Below, piece after piece: positions 60,365 through 64,000 of a stretch of 64,000 nucleotides of DNA. The stretch spans positions 64,709,438-64,773,437 of the forward strand of contig NC_034409.1 in the NCBI RefSeq assembly GCF_002078875.1. Reading direction: 5' to 3'. The notes beneath the pieces were generated by a model that was given only the letters and a program-made list of their open reading frames with translations, did not search any database and was not told the origin of the DNA. The stretch comes from Numida meleagris. Lineage: Eukaryota > Chordata > Aves > Galliformes > Numididae. Numbering within the stretch: the first letter of the stretch is position 1; every line of letters begins with the position of its first letter. The position numbers were made by a program, and so were the translations under genes.

Positions 60365-62476
60365 GGGGGGGGGGTCTCAAGTCTTGAGGTTTTTATTGTT
60401 TCTAAAGCTGCTGGATAACCAGCTGGTTTGAAAACAGTAGTTAATGCGTACCACCTACTGGTAATAATTACATCAAAGGTTTTTGCTCCTTTTTGTGTGT
60501 TAATACTGCAGAGCTCTACGGATTCTTTCCAGGCAAAAAGCTCAGTTCTCCTTTACTGTGTTGAACTCAAGAGGAGATTCCTACCAGTAACGGAGTGACT
60601 TTCCTGTATACTAAACATGGATATATGAGTTGCATCTGATCCCAAGAAGTTCCTTGTAAAGGCATTCTCTGGCAGTGTATTACCCGCATAACCCACCTTT
60701 TACTTCTGTATAGGCAATAAAGAGCCTAGGAACATTTCTGTGAAACCAGAGCACCAAAAGGAAATAGAAAACTGACTTGTCTACGCTAAGAAATAACAAT
60801 TTATGTGTTTGGTAAATATGTGCTTGGCTATAGGCTTTTTGAGCAGAGCTTTCTTGTAGCTTAGATCAGAGTTGCACTAGATACAGTTCAGCTTGTACCT
60901 GGAGCAGTTACTTAAAACTTGCTTCTCTAAATCTCCATGCCTACAGATACTCGTTTGTTCTGGGAGTGAGTCCGGTTTGAGAAGTGGCCCACCATTGGAA
61001 TTTTGTGTCTGTATCTGACTGCCTGTAAATTCAGGAGTAATAAATTCTGCCTTGAAACATACCACTATACGCAGTCTTATATAGCGCTGAAGCATTGACT
61101 CTGCACAAATAGACACACCTTCCCTGCTCCATGTTTCTGTGCTGTCTGCGTCCTGAGTTGGGAGTAACAAATGCAATTATTATAAATCCTCTGCTGTTGT
61201 TTTTAATAAATAACTTCCAGTGTTTTAAACTGTAAACACTGGAAAATCTCCTTGACTTTTCGTAGTATGTCACCACGCTCTCCAGCATCCTTTGGCACAA
61301 ACTGTCTAAAACTGCCCCTTTGGCTAACCAAGACGTTAGAGATATTTTACTGTGAGATCTCTCCCAGATTTATGAATAAGGTTGTCATACATTTCCTCTG
61401 TTTTATAGAATTCTGCAACACTAACTCTGAAAGCCCTAGGTCCTCAAATATCTTTGCTTCATCAGAACATGAGGTATGTTCTCTGTCTTGTGCAGTGAAG
61501 GCTGTGACACTGCTCTCATTACTTCAAGATAATGCCAATGGAAAATCCAGGCCAAGGGCTGTGTGGCGTTGCCACTACCAGCCCGAGTAAGAGATGATGA
61601 TGCTGAGATACATGGGTATTCATGATTGCTCCCAAGGGTGGCTTCCTTTGGCAAGGTCTACAGTGCTAATGTCTCCTGTCACAGCTGCATATAGTTTGAG
61701 CATACATGATAATGTAGATTGTCCCATGGTAATGGACATCCCATTCGTAAGTCCTTCTGCATCAAATTAAATGCTAATTTATATGAAATAAGATGGATTT
61801 CAAAATAAAAAGAGATTATCATAGTCACTTCAAAAGGAAGAAAAAGCAAAAGAGAAGGCATTTGGGAAAGGCTTTATTCATTTGTAAACTCTCAAGTAAT
61901 CCTATAGTGTGTTTTCAGTTTACTGTTAACTACCACATTCTTAATACTGTTAATTGAATTTGGGGAATACGCTTTCAAAGAGCTTTAATTCCCATTATAT
62001 TGTCTGCATTTGATATTGCACATGAAGATTCACTGAAATGTGCAAAGCAACAAGGCACATTAAAAAAAGAAACGATGACATGAACTCAGGGTGACCAGAG
62101 AGATTCAGGAAACAATTATGAAAAGGAAAGTTATGTTATTAGTGTTTGTGTTGTGTAACTTTGTATCTGGACTGTGACTTTTGAAACAGCACCTCTAGTG
62201 TCTGCCTGTGAAAAGCAGCTTCTCTCTCTGTTCCAATTCTCTATGCACTGACTCACACACACAAAAGAGCGGGATTTGCAGAGAAACATAGTCATGGGAC
62301 AGGGACATGAAGACCTTCACGTTAACTTTGGATGGTGTATTGCATTTGTAGAGATAACGTGTTCCTTTTTTGAGGAATGGAGCAGTGTGAGTGATGGGGA
62401 TACTTAGTATCTGAATCTGTAAAATACTGAGAATGTTCCTGCTTAAAAGTCAAATACTACAATTGGGATGAGGATC
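60365..62476. other. Intergenic, nothing recognised
   Basis: Begins right after the suspect homopolymer G run. AT-rich, no exon or repeat family recognised before the solo LTR. Confidence 0.5.
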
Positions 62477-62824
62477 TGTAGCAGAAATGCTAAGTCATGG
62501 CTTGAAGCAGTCAGTAATTGAGCACCTGGTGGGAAGGCAGGGCCAACCCAGGGGAGCTCAGGTGCATGCAGTGCATCTGAGTGACTGGAAGGGGTGGAGC
62601 CAGGATCCACCCCTTCCCAGACCTCATTTAAGAGTTGGCAGTGGAGGCTAAGGTATCTTACTGGAGGTCCCTGCCTACTTGAGGCCTTCCAAAGGTAAGC
62701 AATTCTTTTTCCTTTGTTTCTGTGTCCATGGCTGCTGCGTTTGGGCTTGTTCTCATTTGCTGTAGCCTAGGATTGTGCCACCCCGCTGCTATTGCTGTAC
62801 TTTCCATCGCATTATAGCATTACA
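62477..62824 (+). mobile_element. Solo LTR with perfect 5-bp target duplication
   Basis: A 348-bp block from TGTAGCAGAAATGC to AGCATTACA. It is flanked by perfect GGATC direct repeats (62472-62476 and 62825-62829). It is full-length homologous and in the same orientation as 20721-21065, with scattered substitutions and small indels. The 5-bp duplication supports an ERVL/ERV3-type integrase. No internal region is present. I do not recognise the family name. Confidence 0.88.
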
Positions 62825-63841
62825 GGATCAGGAAACAGTGGGCCATCTACTAGCTGCCCAATTGCTGCATGAAGTTCCTACTTGTGAGTTGTGACTTATA
62901 TGGAGTTTAGGTATACTCAAACTTATTGAGCCTTTCTGCACTGAGGCATGAAGTTGAAAGGCCTGGAGGAAGTGCTTAGACAAAGGACAAGGGGTAGTAG
63001 TAAGGTCAGCTATGCAATATGTAATTAGATGTAGGACTCAGCTGTGAGGTGACTTTCAGATCTTTGAGTCAAGGTGTTGTCAGTTACTTCTGGAAGATTT
63101 TTAGAGAGTCATCTATTTGTGCTTGTCTATGTTCGTAGGTAAGAAAACCACTTTTTCTGTTCAACCTATAAAATAGATGCTGTGTCCTAAGCAAACACAC
63201 GGTTGATCTTGTCTGTGTTACAGGCCCAGTGTGCTCCTGAATGATCCTTACAAAGAAGTCCTGACAAAGCTACTTTTCCTCTTCTTTCCTTTGCATCCCA
63301 GCTGCAGTTTGATGGGGAGAAGTGAAATACAACACTAAGTGATTTATTTGGGGTCAGGAACAGCCAAAATATTTATTGTTATCTTAAAACTCCACTGCAA
63401 ACCAAACTATTTTTAGACAAGTCTGTTTGCTATTTTTGTCATTCCAATTTGTCTAAGAAAACAGGGCCTGTGTTTTTCCAGAAATATGAACTTAATGTTG
63501 ATGTGCTACTGGTACCTGCAGAGGACAAATACAGACAAATAGGCACTTCTTATGAAAAACCTGTGGTCATTTTTGTACAGAATAATTCATACAGCTTGGT
63601 GAATATGTCAAAACTTTGAAATACTGTACACAACTTTGCGTGTCTGAGGCCAAATTCCCATTTTGCAGTTGCAGAAAAAGGATCTGTAGAATATCAGGTT
63701 GCTGAAGTCTAGCTGGGCCGGGAGACATGACTCCCAGACTTCTGTTTTGTTTTGAAAAGTACATTTCTATTGCCTTTTAAAGTTGTGCTGTGAAAAAAGT
63801 TAGGCATGCTGCCTGTAGTTCAGCACAAAAATCTCAAGACA
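62825..63841. other. Spacer between solo LTR and CR1
   Basis: The first five bases are the right copy of the LTR target duplication. The rest is AT-rich with nothing recognised. Confidence 0.55.
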
Positions 63842-64000
63842 GAATCATAGAATCACCAAGGTTGGAAAAGACCTCCAAGATCATCCAGTCCAATCATCCG
63901 TCTATCAGCAATACTTCCTCCTAAACCGTGTCCCTCAGTACAACATCTAAATGTTTCTTGAACACCTTTGCAGACGATGACTTCACCCCATTGGGTGCCC
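63842..64000 (-). mobile_element. CR1 LINE 3' end, cut by the window edge
   Basis: AGAATCATAGAATCACCAAG, GTTGGAAAAGACCTCCAAGA and TCATCCAGTCCAATCATC are the reverse complement of the CR1 3' tail and UTR. The element continues beyond 64000, so its full length is unknown. Confidence 0.9.

Noticed and set aside
60187..60387. A 66-codon open frame with an internally repeated peptide and an X.
   Set aside because: Created by the suspect triplication around the N.

Overview
This window is AT-rich vertebrate nuclear DNA, almost certainly from a bird and most likely a galliform such as chicken. The evidence is the repeat content: seven fragments of CR1, the dominant bird LINE, plus avian ERV LTRs. 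There is one small multi-exon gene in a CpG-island setting and no bacterial-style coding. The species is inferred and was not checked against a database.

The only protein-coding gene I can support is RERGL, a Ras-like small GTPase gene on the minus strand, from 43340 (start codon) to 36771 (stop codon). I reassembled it from five coding exons. All four introns have GT-AG ends, all phases match, and the product is 202 residues (201 if an alternative acceptor at exon 4 is used). The gene starts in a GC-rich CpG island (about 42884-43626) that carries an Sp1-type GC box and a CTCF-like core. It has three AATAAA hexamers about 340-440 nt after the stop. The protein keeps the P-loop lysine and the NKxD motif but has unusual residues at Ras positions 12, 35 and 60, and it has no C-terminal CAAX cysteine.

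To the left (1-36 kb) the DNA is intergenic. It holds CR1 fragments at about 3.0, 13.5-15.1, 17.7-18.1, 23.6-24.4 and 25.0-26.8 kb. It also holds a nested retroelement cluster at 17.2-18.9 kb: an ERVL-type solo LTR, a CR1 piece, and the 5' end of a class II (betaretrovirus-like) provirus with a tRNA-Lys primer site and a broken gag start. A second solo LTR lies at 20.7-21.1 kb, and a possible ancient MIR-type SINE remnant at about 15.4 kb.

To the right (43.6-64 kb) there is a CR1 copy whose 5' half is inverted (53.27-53.77 kb), a solo LTR of the 20.7-kb family with a perfect 5-bp target duplication (62.48-62.82 kb), a CR1 running off the window edge, and a suspicious local triplication around a single N at 60.01-60.37 kb that looks like an assembly error.

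I found no tRNA, rRNA, CRISPR or operon-like system, and no evidence of an undescribed multi-gene system. The most interesting observations are the degenerate GTPase motifs of RERGL, the inverted CR1, the compact provirus LTR with its Lys primer site, and the paired solo LTRs flanking the gene.
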